From NCBI GenBank assembly GCA_951640165.1, contig OX621252.1, positions 19,427,934 through 19,491,933 on the forward strand: DNA of 64,000 nucleotides, written 5' to 3'. Position 1 is the first letter of the stretch. Every line of letters begins with the position of its first letter. The DNA comes from Pseudoips prasinana (lineage: Eukaryota; Arthropoda; Insecta; Lepidoptera; Nolidae). Below are positions 36,801 to 40,843 of the stretch, piece by piece. The notes beneath the pieces were generated by a model. That model saw only the letters and a program-made list of their open reading frames with translations, was not told the origin of the DNA and did no database searches. A program made the position numbers and the translations under genes.

Positions 36801-38703
36801 GGAACGTGAAAACTGTACATTGAATATTTTTTTAAAAGGATACTTGGGGCGTAATCTACAATCGATATTGAAGTCAAAAATATAGTTTTTAGAATTTTTG
36901 TCTGTTTATCTGTTTGTCTGTATGTATGTCCGGGCTAAACTCAAAAAGTAGGTACTGCATGGATGTACTTTAAATTTTGCATGAATATTACTAAGAGGCC
37001 ACGTCAACATATAGGGTACATATTATCACGCTATCACCTACGGGGGAGGAGCTGTGATAATTTATAAAGTTTAACACGGGTAAAACCGCGGGGCACAGCT
37101 AGTCTATTTATACATTATAATTTAGGGCAGAGGCTTTTTTCCAGCCGTAGACATCATTTAACTGACATGATGATGGAATAAACTAATTATTAAAAAAATT
37201 TACACACATAGCTAAGGATATAAGATTTGGTGGTACAAACCCCTTTTTAATACTAGGAGCTAAAGTTGTTTTACTCTGTGACCTTATAACAGACTAGAAC
37301 TTACCAATAAAGGACTGGGTCCCCATAGTCCATGTCAAATCTGAAGTGTGAGAATGCTAGGAGGGTATCTTTTGTACCCTTATTCTCCCTGGCAATGAGA
37401 TACCATGCTGAGTCATCTGTCATTTCTTCCATTTTTCGTTCCCGGTTCCAGCCCCAAGCACATGTTTCATATCTGAAATATAAGACCAATAACCTCAATA
37501 AATTAAATAATGAAAATAAAATAAAATATGATAGATAGATATGAAGACAGAGAGACATGGATACATAGGCTTCAAATTTAAAGCTCATCAGTTATTATAT
37601 CAGCAGTAAAATGGGGTTTACATCCTACTTATTTTATAAATGCGAAAGTTTGTGAGTATGGATGGATGTATGTTACTCTTTCACACAAAAACTACCCAAC
37701 GCATTTTAATAAAACTTTTTAGTAATATAGCATATACATCTGATTAGCACAAAGGCTATAATTTATAAATTTTAACATGGGTAAAACCGCAGGATAAGGC
37801 TAGTACATATTATTTATGTAATGTATACTCTCTTTACACCATTTATAATGTATAATATATATGTTCTTGTAAAACCAGCTTAGCCTATGGCATAGACCAT
37901 TAAAATGAGCCACCTATACAAGCCATATTATATTTTTCAAATGTATTCTTCAATACAACCGCACTATCCTTACTATCTTAATATAATCTGATGTAACTGA
38001 AGAAAAACAAACAGGTCAAATTTCCAGTCTCATCATCTTCCCTTCAAGAGTTTGTCCCTAATAGCTAAATGCCAAAGCATATTGCACATTAATGCAGTAG
38101 AGACAAGAGGTTAAGATGCAACTATTTGCAGAGTTCGGCCACATGTTGGGCTAGACCAGAAACACTACAGGACTGGTAGTCATTATTAAACCATGTAATG
38201 ACATTTTGAATTATACTCATAACTATCAGAGGTAAGAAAAACAAACTAAACTTTCAAGAGACCTACAGGCAAGGCTGTTTTTTATACCAGTAAGATAAGT
38301 AACCTAACTTAATATACAAGGTTAATATTGTTTGTATTAATAAAATTCACGGCACGTACAATGTTCTCATATTCCTTTCAGTTAGATCCATTGCCCACTG
38401 GAGAACGTTTTTGTCAAGTTCAGTAACCTTTTGTAAGTACATTTCTACTTCAAGATCGTTATTTCGGTAGACTAAAAGTTCTTTACAGAGACAAGCTAGG
38501 TCTTTGAGTTGGTTGGCCGAAGTCACGTACGACATCCCATCAGCAATGCGGCGTTGTTCCAATTTTCTAGCTTGACGCTTTTCTTTATTTTTGTTCACAT
38601 TAGCTTGCGTCTTTTTCTGAAAAGAACATTTTTGTTGTTATTGTTTGTTTATACTTGGCGAAAATACGTAGTTTGTAATTAGTCAAAAAAGACTTACTCC
38701 CAT
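9813..38703 (-). CDS. Naa40: N-alpha-acetyltransferase 40 (NatD), five exons, complete
   Basis: Exons, 5' to 3' on the minus strand: 38698-38703 (ATG GGA), 38360-38616, 37305-37472, 11742-11900, 9813-9963 with TGA. Every junction is GT-AG and the phases (0, 2, 2, 2) close to give 246 aa. NAA40 is a GNAT enzyme that acetylates the N-terminal Ser of histones H2A and H4. Support: basic lysine/arginine-rich N-terminus; [53 protein letters not shown]; acetyl-CoA loop [24 protein letters not shown]; closing YEILS. Length matches the family (about 237 aa in human). The third intron (11901-37304) is 25.4 kb and holds a whole UGT gene on the other strand. Donors are strong (GTAAGT, GTACGT, GTAAGT, GTAAGA). 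Confidence 0.92.
10378..10620 (+). repeat. Dispersed repeat, GTGCCCGCGGACTTCG family
   Basis: This begins with a phrase very common in insect genomes (GTGCCCGCGGACTTCGTTCC) and ends with ACAAACTCACAAACGTTACC. Related copies occur at 11333, 39889, 55922 and 61318. It sits in the last Naa40 intron (9964-11741). Class not resolved, possibly a LINE or SINE 3' end. Confidence 0.5.
10944..11158. repeat. Dispersed repeat shared with 61940-62155
   Basis: About 200 bp ending CATGTTCTGACTATTTACAA-GCGCTTTTT match a segment in the Mcm5 intron at 61940-62155 over their whole length with scattered differences. It is an old non-coding repeat of unknown class. Confidence 0.55.
11333..11640 (+). repeat. Dispersed repeat, CTAGCTGTGCCCGCGACTTC family
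   Basis: It starts CTAGCTGTGCCCGCGACTTC and contains the typical TCAAAATCGGTCCAGCCGTT followed by (CAGA)n. This is a high-copy insect repeat with no coding capacity, lying in the last Naa40 intron. Confidence 0.6.
12452..13760 (-). mobile_element. Mariner DNA transposon, copy A (dead)
   Basis: About 1.31 kb flanked by TA. The terminal inverted repeats share TCAAGAAAGTACCGGGAA (left) and, inverted at the right end, TCAAAAAAGTATCGGGAA. A transposase frame fills the minus strand. It lies in Naa40 intron 3, upstream of UGT. A close relative (copy B) is at 53672-54983. Confidence 0.85.
12504..13638 (-). pseudogene. Mariner transposase, copy A, frameshifted
   Basis: The N-terminal helix-turn-helix part (13638 to about 13200; [19 protein letters not shown]) and the catalytic part (about 13190-12504) are in different frames. 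Against copy B, 8 bases are missing near 13210-13230. The catalytic part has [12 protein letters not shown] and HHDNAPSH, but a 6-bp in-frame deletion turns SPDMAPADFF into SPDMADFF. That brings the third Asp two residues too close (D34D becomes D32D). The copy is inactive. Confidence 0.85.
13762..14394. other. Gene-free AT-rich stretch
   Basis: No gene or clear repeat is visible apart from a CTTTACCCGCAGCTGAATGC phrase near 13895 that recalls the dispersed CTAGCTGTGCCC family. Confidence 0.35.
14395..14622 (+). repeat. tRNA-derived SINE, family 1, copy 2
   Basis: It has the same head (GACGGTCACCGTAGCCTAGT), B box (GGTTCGAATCC) and body as the copy at 602-862, ending in an A-rich tail. The A box (TAGCCTAGTTGGTAGTG) is better preserved here. 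Plus orientation, in Naa40 intron 3. Confidence 0.8.
14623..15189. other. Gene-free stretch
   Basis: AT-rich with no coding signal. A short direct repeat (AAATCTAGGCTA / AAATCTAGGTTA) lies near 14775-14825. Confidence 0.3.
15190..15497. repeat. Dispersed ~310-bp repeat, copy 1
   Basis: It runs from ATATAATAAAATCGTAGGAA to GCGGGGCACAGCTAGTA. A second copy in the same orientation with the same limits is at 36780-37103. The reverse complement begins CTAGCTGTGCCCCGCGGTTT, so it belongs to the same broad family as the repeats at 11333 and 39889. It contains TTTTTGTCTGTGTGTCTGTT and no ORF. Confidence 0.65.
15720..16080. repeat. GC-rich repeat-like block, class unknown
   Basis: A sharply bounded GC-rich island of about 350 bp in AT-rich DNA, with a small hairpin (GACACCCGCAAAAAGTGTCTGCGGGT). 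Open frames run on both strands, which is what GC-rich sequence gives by chance; none shows a known domain. Its isolation and sharp edges suggest a transposon fragment more than a gene or promoter. Confidence 0.4.
16081..16713. other. Upstream region of UGT
   Basis: No recognisable coding sequence. It should contain the UGT promoter and 5' UTR, but I cannot point to a convincing TATA box or initiator. A short fold-back (CCCCTCCCACAATGGGAGGGG) lies near 16432-16452. Confidence 0.3.
16714..35839 (+). CDS. UDP-glycosyltransferase, six exons, complete, nested in Naa40 intron
   Basis: Exons: 16714-16887, 20026-20493, 20567-20737, 23988-24219, 34112-34334, 35485-35839. GT-AG junctions and phases (0, 0, 0, 1, 2) close to 540 aa, normal for insect UGTs. 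The enzyme transfers sugar from a UDP-sugar to small lipophilic compounds such as plant toxins, pigments or hormones, in the ER lumen. Visible: short N-terminal signal segment (MLYLVMWW); likely catalytic His in TNTKSHHAM (about residue 32) and Asp in [10 protein letters not shown] (about 137); UGT signature [13 protein letters not shown]...[13 protein letters not shown]...NA in exon 5; a C-terminal membrane span ([20 protein letters not shown]); basic tail ending KLKAN, a KxKxx ER-retrieval signal. Met1 or Met5 could start; both keep the signal segment. Subfamily not assigned. Confidence 0.92.
16888..18050. other. First part of UGT intron 1
   Basis: AT-rich intronic DNA after the GTATGT donor. 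I see no exon, RNA gene or clear repeat before the mariner relic. Confidence 0.4.
18090..18975 (+). pseudogene. Degraded mariner transposase split by a later repeat
   Basis: Plus-strand pieces recall mariner transposase: after 18590, [20 protein letters not shown], then [28 protein letters not shown] with [13 protein letters not shown], and near 18920 a C-terminal [18 protein letters not shown]. Before the insert, residues ending [14 protein letters not shown] fit the preceding part. Stops and frameshifts abound and the third catalytic Asp region is lost. A non-coding repeat (about 18283-18590) interrupts it. Confidence 0.65.
18283..18590 (-). repeat. Dispersed repeat (GTAAGTGATCACCGCC family) inside mariner relic
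   Basis: Read on the minus strand it contains CACCTGATGGTAAGTGATCA, then a phrase on the cut-off of lengths (GAATGTCTTCTGTAAGGTGG) and ends TGAACGCTGTGCCCTACC. The same blocks in the same order are at 60485-60785, and part of it at 33520-33640. Here it carries an extra ~28-bp fold-back (18427-18485) built from ATACACCCGC and TCCTCTGGTGTTGCG. Confidence 0.65.
19262..19462. repeat. Dispersed repeat, GTGTGGTTTCCGGC...CCAGCAGTG family
   Basis: It starts CGTGTGGTTTCCGGCTGGGT and ends CCTATATCCAGCAGTGAACG. The same order of blocks (CGTAAAAGG, CTAGCTACCA-like, GCGGTCGCCA, CCAGCAGTG) is found around 24243-24790, where it is interrupted by a SINE. Located in UGT intron 1. Confidence 0.6.
23346..23419. 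repeat. Perfect 24-bp inverted repeat
   Basis: Bases 23346-23369 (starting ATAGACACAATTGACTGACC) are the exact reverse complement of 23396-23419. The 26-bp spacer contains part of the same motif again (TTGTGTCTATCAA twice). Confidence 0.8.
23600..23880 (-). repeat. Degraded tRNA-derived SINE, family 4
   Basis: It matches the better copy at 24305-24613: CTTCGGCCACGGCGGCCAAT, CAGGACATATAATAATGTAC and, at the right end, the tRNA-like head on the minus strand (GCCTCTTTGGTCAACCGCA). The B box is damaged. Confidence 0.55.
24243..24790. repeat. Older dispersed repeat interrupted by a SINE
   Basis: The outer parts (24243-24304 and 24614-24790) are the two halves of the family seen at 19262-19462. 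Between them lies the SINE, with the 13-mer GCGTGAGTATCGT at both junctions (24292-24304 and 24614-24626), a target-site duplication. Confidence 0.75.
24305..24613 (-). repeat. tRNA-derived SINE, family 4
   Basis: On the minus strand the head reads GCCTCGTTGGTCTAGCGGTA (A box) and then GGTTCAAATCC (B box, about 24549-24559), with a body ending CGGCCGGGAACACATCATCA at the left. Flanked by a 13-bp target-site duplication. It lies in UGT intron 4. It is a SINE, not a working tRNA gene. Confidence 0.75.
24850..25431. other. AT-rich stretch, probable reversed LINE tail
   Basis: (TTTA)n at 24858-24884 reads as a (TAAA)n LINE tail on the minus strand, so the sequence to its right may be an old minus-strand LINE 3' UTR. 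No frame was recognised. Confidence 0.35.
25432..27375 (+). CDS. LINE copy C ORF2 fragment, reverse transcriptase
   Basis: The frame is open from just after a TAA at 25429-25431 and retrotransposon-like sequence is readable from about 25460 ([28 protein letters not shown]). From 25570 it gives 601 residues: [37 protein letters not shown], catalytic FADD, SNKCVIV, VKDLGTW. The endonuclease is missing because of 5' truncation. The usual GVPQGS motif reads [10 protein letters not shown], an unusual change. There is no in-frame ATG at the front, as expected for a truncated copy. Confidence 0.75.
   Translation, partial: FLLTKYFYKKTNNQLYYAFFTYFRKKFKSLLATAFTTHYKNIENNILQDPGSFWHYIKQNRKSNEPSTFGMSNPQQVADAFASFFKSVYLSNAPTLDPLAALAAASMSPPPSLAPDIHVIVDSVQKNDIRIALKKLKAKFTQGPDGVPQIIVRDCYEIFVEPLWHIFKLSLQQQIYPLVWKTTKVIPIHKAGSKSEIQNYRAVAVLSVFGKVMESTLYTLIYKQLNGWFCDEQHGFLPGRSTTSNLINISTLISNGIDAKRQVDVAYFDFQKAFDQIQNDVLLYKLANIGFSKNLVHFLSNYLRNRKQYVLYQNCKSEEYTVNSGIGQGSCLGPLLFLILINDLPSNIKYSTCLMFADDVKLALPIDTPSDCDLLQSDIDSVIEWSYQNSLCLNSNKCVIVSYSRARSPIHKNYTLHNTIVKRADTVKDLGTWFDSQLTYHDNICKLCDKSRKSLGFVLRQSRSFCNRKTLCTLYNAYVRTTLETNSVIWNPHQVQYIQKVEKIQKSFVRYLFKRLYYYYPYLYPTLYIVGMVDYRMLAVRRNIALVTYFFRLMRGYTYNSLLLALLQFRVPRHRTYFVQARRQHNLLAVPAARTNLARNAPLSRAVRYINDIENDSTIGIFSCTENAFLTVAGRHIEALTIESSIQ
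25432..27604 (+). mobile_element. 5'-truncated CR1-like LINE, copy C
   Basis: It consists of the reverse transcriptase half of an ORF2 plus a 3' UTR ending TAATAAATAAAATAAAA (about 27577-27604). It is a different lineage from copies A and B, judged by clear divergence in the RT. The next element (copy B) appears to start almost immediately after its tail. Located in UGT intron 4. Confidence 0.75.
27971..29062 (+). CDS. LINE copy B ORF1, PHD-like zinc-finger/coiled-coil protein
   Basis: 363 aa, collinear with copy A ORF1. The N-terminal Cys-rich module has CAGC, CSLC and [14 protein letters not shown], but the closing Cys pair is incomplete: WKCPEVSK stands where copy A has WKCHACRSK, so one zinc ligand is gone. 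A Leu-rich coiled-coil region (about 115-205) and a conserved C-terminal domain ([20 protein letters not shown] ... [14 protein letters not shown]) follow. Confidence 0.8.
   Translation: MAPNNACAGCNNVIKSKDFLSCSLCAKKFDLLCANVTEKRFNYSMSKELKCTWKCPEVSKLPKKGNTNTPVRQGANPQTPPSTDSLLDAHVLNESPCCSNVTFRANQRPSRQEPNLTLDNIRDVIKQEMKSIVQLQVTEELNVIKQQLSSYHESISFFNTKFEELKASVLEKSSTILKLQSDNEKLQSTVHDLSLRLSITEQHLRESNLEISGLPEHRSEDLVKTVSQLAKTIDCPIAEQDICKVTRVVKLSKDNDKPRTIIVKLRNPRQRDTMLAAVINFNKKNSNNKLNSHHLGLGGPLVPVYVAEHLTPSNKALHAAIRKKAKEMNYKFTWVRNGRIYVRKDESSQALFIRGYDNLKLMV
29126..31996 (+). CDS. LINE copy B ORF2, endonuclease/reverse transcriptase
   Basis: About 956 aa. Endonuclease: [122 protein letters not shown]. As in copy A there is no AUG at the front: the frame opens after a TAA at 29096-29098 and the coordinate given is a TTG. 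The copy A and B frames agree upstream of this TTG (IV-KFN), so translation may start before it. Confidence 0.85.
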   Translation: MEIYYQNVRGIRTKTVSVYENILKSSYDVLIFTETWLNAKICNNEFIDSRYIVYRRDRSCIEGSKKDGGGVLIAVSRDIPSVRMVGWEHGCENIWILIDISVNNSPKKIAIGAVYLPPPVRLEALNNYLDSVNSVLNTVDDVLILGDFNLPSIKWSINNDLSYIEPTDYNNSLGYALVDFMAINNIQQFNNVKNVDGRILDLALTNLSHIKVEEPLNLLCKLDNRHPGLLVVIPNTAHQHFLKAIAGTQFNYFKANYDNIISELISVDWNAKFQKCSDVNATVSIFYDVIMTLIKSFVPTRSAYKSKYPHWFSYSLIKRLKEKEKLRLKYRKYKNPMDLISFQIVRDYCNKLYGSCYSQYRHNTEVNIVKNPRAFWRFINDKNNRKSSIPSQVYREDNVANTGPAIANLFACQFAAVYNVENNIPVDSTKLGSRSCDRCLSHITISEREVLSKIKKLDIFKGAGPDLIPPVFIKRCCKALSLPLTLIFNRSLKEGSFPDEWKKARILPIHKKGDPSNSKNYRPITILSCFSKLFESLVCPFVVNHVDGLLSPNQHGFRSGHSTVTNLCSFVSDVSELLDKGTEVDAVYTDFASAFDKVNHNILINKLNCFGITGSLLHWFQSYLAKRLQLVSVNGYISNSFYAVSGVPQGSHLGPILFSVFIDDITSVIHDCKYLLFADDLKVYRPLESQHDNHLIPEDLRRIEEWCNLNHMRLNVDKCYHLKFSKKRKYSIDFSYEIGSTKIQTVLNTKDLGVTIDRELRFTSHINSVINKACQMYGFLKRNTKGFKHPKTRITLYNALVRTHLEYACVIWNPFYAVHSQRMESVQRAFTRHLAYLSSGITHRCSYNQRLKHFKIKSLSDRRKLHDLLFLHKIVNNNINCSNLLNRLLIAVPRLPPRYPINKTFSHPPAKTNLALNSPLVRACNEYNGFNKKIDQLDIFSDAFYAFKRKILEALA
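32263..32934. other. Gene-free part of UGT intron 4
   Basis: AT-rich. Around 32820-32890 a worn tRNA-like head can be seen (GTCTGGCGAAGTGGTTAAGG), probably a SINE fragment. No exon found. Confidence 0.4.
32935..33318. repeat. Three tandem 128-bp units
   Basis: Units start at 32935, 33063 and 33191. The first two are identical as far as I can read; the third differs at one base (AATAATGTCC for AATAAGGTCC). The end of each unit (GCCGAATTTCGGTTACGGCG) is the tip of a family-4 SINE, and only the third unit runs on into the rest of that SINE. Confidence 0.9.
33287..33780 (-). repeat. Family-4 SINE with another repeat inserted
   Basis: The left part (33287-33460) matches the SINE at 24305. The tRNA-like head returns at 33725-33780 on the minus strand (CTAGCGGTAGTGTATTCAAC). 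Between them, 33520-33640 is the GTAAGTGATCACCGCC repeat family, so this is another nested insertion. Confidence 0.6.
34335..35484. other. UGT intron 5
   Basis: No exon. It holds a reversed SINE-like piece at 34440-34600 (related to 41205 and 62748) and a reversed LINE tail starting with (GATA)n at 34742-34757 followed by CACTTTATTGCAAAAACTAT. Confidence 0.45.
35908..35913 (+). promoter_or_regulatory. UGT polyadenylation signal AATAAA
   Basis: A canonical AATAAA lies 69 bp after the UGT stop codon, followed by a GT/T-rich stretch (TTTTGTTTATTATTATTTCT). Confidence 0.65.
35995..36125. mobile_element. 131-bp MITE, Harbinger-like
   Basis: Terminal inverted repeats CACCCTTATTTTAAAACGAA / complement (one indel) extend inward with AAAGTTAAAC and its complement. 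TAA flanks both ends, the 3-bp TWA duplication typical of PIF/Harbinger elements. No coding content. In Naa40 intron 3, just after UGT. Confidence 0.65.
36128..36310 (+). repeat. SINE fragment, family 2 body
   Basis: It retains GTTCTATCCCCACACAATAC (remnant B box) and the body ending AATTCGGGATCAGATGGCAG, as in the copies at 56928 and 59867. The tRNA head is lost, probably through the MITE insertion beside it. Confidence 0.55.
36780..37103. repeat. Dispersed ~310-bp repeat, copy 2
   Basis: Same limits and orientation as 15190-15497 (ATATAATAAAATCGTAGGAA to GCGGGGCACAGCTAGT), with a few indels. These two copies flank the UGT gene within Naa40 intron 3. Confidence 0.65.
37640..37803. repeat. 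Dispersed repeat fragment, CTAGC family
   Basis: ATGCGAAAGTTTGTGAGTAT at the left and GGTAAAACCGCAGGATAAGG-CTAG at the right match the ends of the family seen at 39889, 55922 and 61318 in opposite orientation. It lies in Naa40 intron 2. Confidence 0.5.
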
Positions 38704-38764
38704 GGTTTTAATTAATGGAAATTCAATAAAAATGAATAAAATCAACGTTCGTATATATTTTTCG

Positions 38765-38772
38765 GCGGGAAA
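38765..38772 (-). promoter_or_regulatory. Candidate E2F site upstream of Naa40
   Basis: TTTCCCGC on the minus strand, about 60 bp upstream of the Naa40 ATG, is an exact match to the E2F consensus TTTSSCGC. An 8-mer can occur by chance; its place in the proximal promoter is the only extra support. Confidence 0.3.
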
Positions 38773-38882
38773 TAATAATAAATCACGCACAAAACATAAA
38801 CAATGACCATAGACGAATTGAATGATTTTGACGTTTCATTATACTGACGGTTTTTAGGGCCCGTACATAATGTACTCTTTGG

Positions 38883-39870
38883 CCCGTCATCATCATCATC
38901 ATCATAATATCAGCCGAAAGACGTCCATTGCTGGACAAAGGCCTCCCCCAAAGATCTCCTCAATTGCCGGTCTTGCGCTATTCGCATCCAGTAGTTTCCA
39001 GCGACCCGCACAAGATCATCGGTCCATCTTGTAGGAGGCCTACCCACGCTGCGTCTTCCGGTTCGCGGTCCCCACTCAAGAACCTTTCTGCCCGTTGGGT
39101 CAGAAAGGTTCTTGAGTCTTGAGGCCATCGGTTCAACGAGCTATGTGCCCCGCCCGCTGCCACTTCAGTTTTTCAATTCTTCGGGCTATGTCGGTGACTT
39201 TGGTTCGCCTGCGGATTTCGACATTTCTGATTCGATCCCGCAGGGAACTCCAATCATAGCCCTCTCCATTGCTCTTTGGGTGACCTTGAGCCTTCTAATA
39301 AGGCCCATAGTGAGCGACCACGTCTCTGTCAAAAAAGTCATCACTGGCAACACGCACTGGTCGAAGACTTTCGACTTGAGACACTATTTTGAACGAGAAG
39401 ATGTTACTTAGCTTCTCGAACGCTGCCCAGCCGAGTTAGATTCTACGATTGACCTCCTTCTCAAAGTTCGACCTCGAGTGCAGAGTCACCAACTTTCAAT
39501 TGAGTGGGTGCAACATGGACAAGACATGATTTTCGTCTTATCCATGTTCATTTTCAGATCCACTTGTTGAGAGACTCTGCTGAGGTCATCGAGCATTGCA
39601 CCGAGGTCTTTCATGGTCTCAGCCATGACTACTATATCATCGGCAAATCGAAGGTGAGTGATGTACTCGCCATTGACATTGATGCCAAGCCTTTCCAGTC
39701 CAGAAGCTTGAAGACATCTTCCAATGCAGCGGTCACCAGTTTCGGAGATATAACATCTCCCTATCTCACGCCTCGCTGCAAGTGGCCCGTACAATAGCAC
39801 AAACCGGATCCTTATTACTGTCGCTGGCTGTCTGGCCGCTTGTATGTCAGTATCTTCGAGCATTCTGACA
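38883..39870 (-). pseudogene. RTE-type LINE fragment
   Basis: On the minus strand, 39863-39486 reads a reverse transcriptase core (EYITHLRFADDIVVMAE, MNMDKTKIM) and 39128-38910 reads the family C-terminus (GRPPTRWTDDLVRVAG ... EAFVQQWTSFG). The two are out of frame with each other. The element ends in (ATG)n just after the stop (38883-38905), the short repeat tail usual for RTE LINEs. A 24-bp fold-back at 39070-39117 (AAGAACCTTTCTGCCC) lies within it. Confidence 0.75.
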
Positions 39871-39888
39871 TAATATATTGTTTAAACT

Positions 39889-40068
39889 AGCTGTGCCCCG
39901 CGGTTTTACCCGCCTTAAACTTTATAAATTTTAGCATATATGTTATTCGTATATATAAGCTATATTACTACAAAGTTTCATCAAAATCCGTTCGGCAGTT
40001 TATGTGTGAAAGAGTAAACAAACATACAAAACTTACAAAATTTCGCCTTTACAATATTAGTGAGATGC
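39889..40068 (+). repeat. Dispersed repeat, CTAGCTGTGCCCCGCGG family
   Basis: It starts CTAGCTGTGCCCCGCGGTTT, contains TCATCAAAATCCGTTCGGCA and ends TTTCGCCTTTACAATATTAG. It directly follows the RTE fragment. Confidence 0.6.
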
Positions 40069-40339
40069 TCGAAAGTCAGTGTATATAAAATGTTACGACG
40101 AAAAAGGAAGAGAAATATTATGTTAATAATCTGATGTAGGTTTTATTGTCGCAAGCTGAATGAGTAAAGAACGATAATATTTTATGCGTAAATATAAAGA
40201 AACAGCAAGACCCACTAAAGTGGTGAGTTTTGGACCTATCTGTAAAATCTAAAAAAACAATTTTTGTTTATATAATTAAGTTGAAATCCCCAAATACTGA
40301 AAATATCGTATTATTATTACTGAACAAGGAAAAACATTC

Positions 40340-40398
40340 TTATTGTTGTTGCACTAACCTGTAAAGAGTTACAGGTTAGTGCAGTGCGATAACAATAA
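40340..40398. repeat. Small inverted repeat
   Basis: TTATTGTT and GCACTAACCTGTAA pair with TTACAGGTTAGTGC and AACAATAA, with a small bulge. It lies about 450 bp upstream of the AKR start. Confidence 0.6.
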
Positions 40399-40843
40399 TA
40401 CACGTCCAGACCTGAGGTTGAGCGACAACTCTTTGCAATTATCTATGGTCAACTCTTTGCAATTATCTATGGTCCGTTATAATTTTTAGTCGATTTTCTT
40501 AAAAGATGTAATTATTTTAGTCGATTTCTGCGATATTACTTCAGCGAAACGATCACCTAATTACTATTGGCGCCAAATTTTAAATTTATCTCCTACGAAA
40601 CGTCAGCGAAAAATCAATATTTTTGCCGACGATAAAACGTGTAAATTTTTCAGAAACTGTTAGTATGTAATTGATCTAAACCTAAACAAAATACGTGAGA
40701 TTTATCTTGCTGTACACTAGTAAAGAAATTGTCTGGCATATTGCCAAATTTAATTCTGTCAGTCTGGTTTCAGCTGTAATTTATGAAGAGCTCGACTGCG
40801 CTTAATTTTTAGTCTCGAGCTGATAAAAGTTATAACCATTATT

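Noticed and set aside
38347..38703. A stand-alone small basic protein of about 91 aa
   Set aside because: A strong donor (GTACGT) lies inside it, and joining to 37472 in phase 2 gives the conserved NAA40 sequence. It is Naa40 exons 1-2 with intron readthrough.
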